Part shown: positions 39,845 through 40,079 of the stretch, piece after piece
How the letters are laid out: every line of letters starts with the position of its first letter
How positions within the stretch are numbered: the stretch's first letter is position 1
NCBI GenBank assembly: GCA_019695375.1
Contig: JAIBAC010000010.1
Span: 1 to 40,079 of the forward strand
DNA length: 40,079 nt
Origin: Acidimicrobiia bacterium
GTDB taxonomy: Bacteria > Actinomycetota > Acidimicrobiia > UBA2766
Direction of reading: 5' to 3'
Made by a program: the position numbers and the translations under genes
The notes under the pieces: generated by a model
The model's database searches: none
The model's input: the letters and a program-made list of their open reading frames with translations, nothing else
What the model was told of the DNA's origin: nothing

Positions 39845-40078
39845 ATGGCGCGAACCTGTCCCGAGTGCGGCTGGATCTGGCCCAAACCCAAGGGTCCCTG
39901 CCCCGTGTGCGGCTCCGACGCGGCACCGGAGCTGGACCTCACAGAGGCCGGCACGGCTCCCGCGGGCGACAGAAGAGCGAAGATGCCGTGGCACCTCAAG
40001 CTCCTCGTGGCGTCGCTCGCGGTCTACCTGGGCTGGCGGGCGTTCCAGGGCATCGAGTGGCTCATCCACCACATCTGA
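39845..40078 (+). CDS. Small zinc-ribbon membrane protein
   Basis: A complete 77-residue protein. The N-terminus is a rubredoxin-like zinc ribbon with CPEC at 5-8 and CPVC at about 19-22; a short polar linker leads to one membrane helix (about 50-66) and a His-rich end (IHHI). The family is not recognised. The ribbon would be cytoplasmic by the basic residues before the helix. It has its own likely leaderless promoter immediately after the repeat array and ends one base before the window end. Confidence 0.75.
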   Translation: MARTCPECGWIWPKPKGPCPVCGSDAAPELDLTEAGTAPAGDRRAKMPWHLKLLVASLAVYLGWRAFQGIEWLIHHI

Positions 40079-40079
40079 A

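Overview
The window is a GC-rich (about 70% by eye), densely coded bacterial chromosome segment with many GTG/TTG starts and many 1-4 nt stop/start overlaps. The gene families point to Actinobacteria, most likely a member of Acidimicrobiia or a close uncultured relative: a DUF4193 protein, a HelY-type Ski2 helicase beside tat genes (as in the mycobacterial tatA-tatC-helY locus), an Mce-type transporter ATPase, Lnt, and the scpA-scpB-rluB-cmk-plsC-der housekeeping block. The class assignment is inference from gene content. No phage, transposase, CRISPR, tRNA or rRNA gene was seen, and no gap without a gene exceeds 300 bases.

Layout. 1-6.6 kb (+): zinc-ribbon protein, TatA/B-family protein, TatC, a membrane-anchored protein of unknown function, a HelY-like helicase and a degenerate diacylglycerol-kinase-fold protein. 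6.8-13.3 kb (+): four-LysM lytic transglycosylase, Mce-type ATPase, DUF4193 protein, universal stress protein, apolipoprotein N-acyltransferase, an unknown actinobacterial-type protein, a GNAT and a NUDIX protein. 13.3-16 kb (-): unknown protein, flippase-like membrane protein and HemF. 16-18.8 kb (+): two tandem membrane J-domain proteins and a cytochrome P450, meeting an inositol-phosphatase gene (-) tail to tail. 19.7-27.1 kb (+): a tight nine-gene run trpS-scpA-scpB-rluB-aroH-tyrA-aroA-cmk-plsC that links chromosome segregation, ribosome modification, aromatic amino acid synthesis, CMP phosphorylation and phospholipid synthesis.

27.1-33.3 kb looks like an accessory insertion in the conserved neighbourhood: two tandem Tat-exported glycosidase-like paralogues of identical length, a carotenoid-oxygenase-family enzyme, a large symmetric palindrome, and on the minus strand a fused ATP sulfurylase/APS kinase. 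33.3-37.1 kb returns to core genes: ispH (-) divergent from a DUF512 radical-SAM-like protein and der (+). 37.1-39.6 kb (+) encodes an HMG-CoA lyase and an acyl-CoA carboxylase carboxyltransferase, probably for leucine or related branched acyl-CoA breakdown. The window closes with four near-identical 56-bp palindromic repeats and a small zinc-ribbon membrane protein.

The strongest candidates for something undescribed are the tandem Tat-exported glycosidase-like pair, the two intergenic palindromic repeat elements (31339-31440 and 39568-39821), the kinase-fold protein that has lost both nucleotide-binding signatures, and the paired membrane J-domain proteins next to hemF. A recurring TAnnnT hexamer 6-9 nt before start codons suggests leaderless transcription of several genes.
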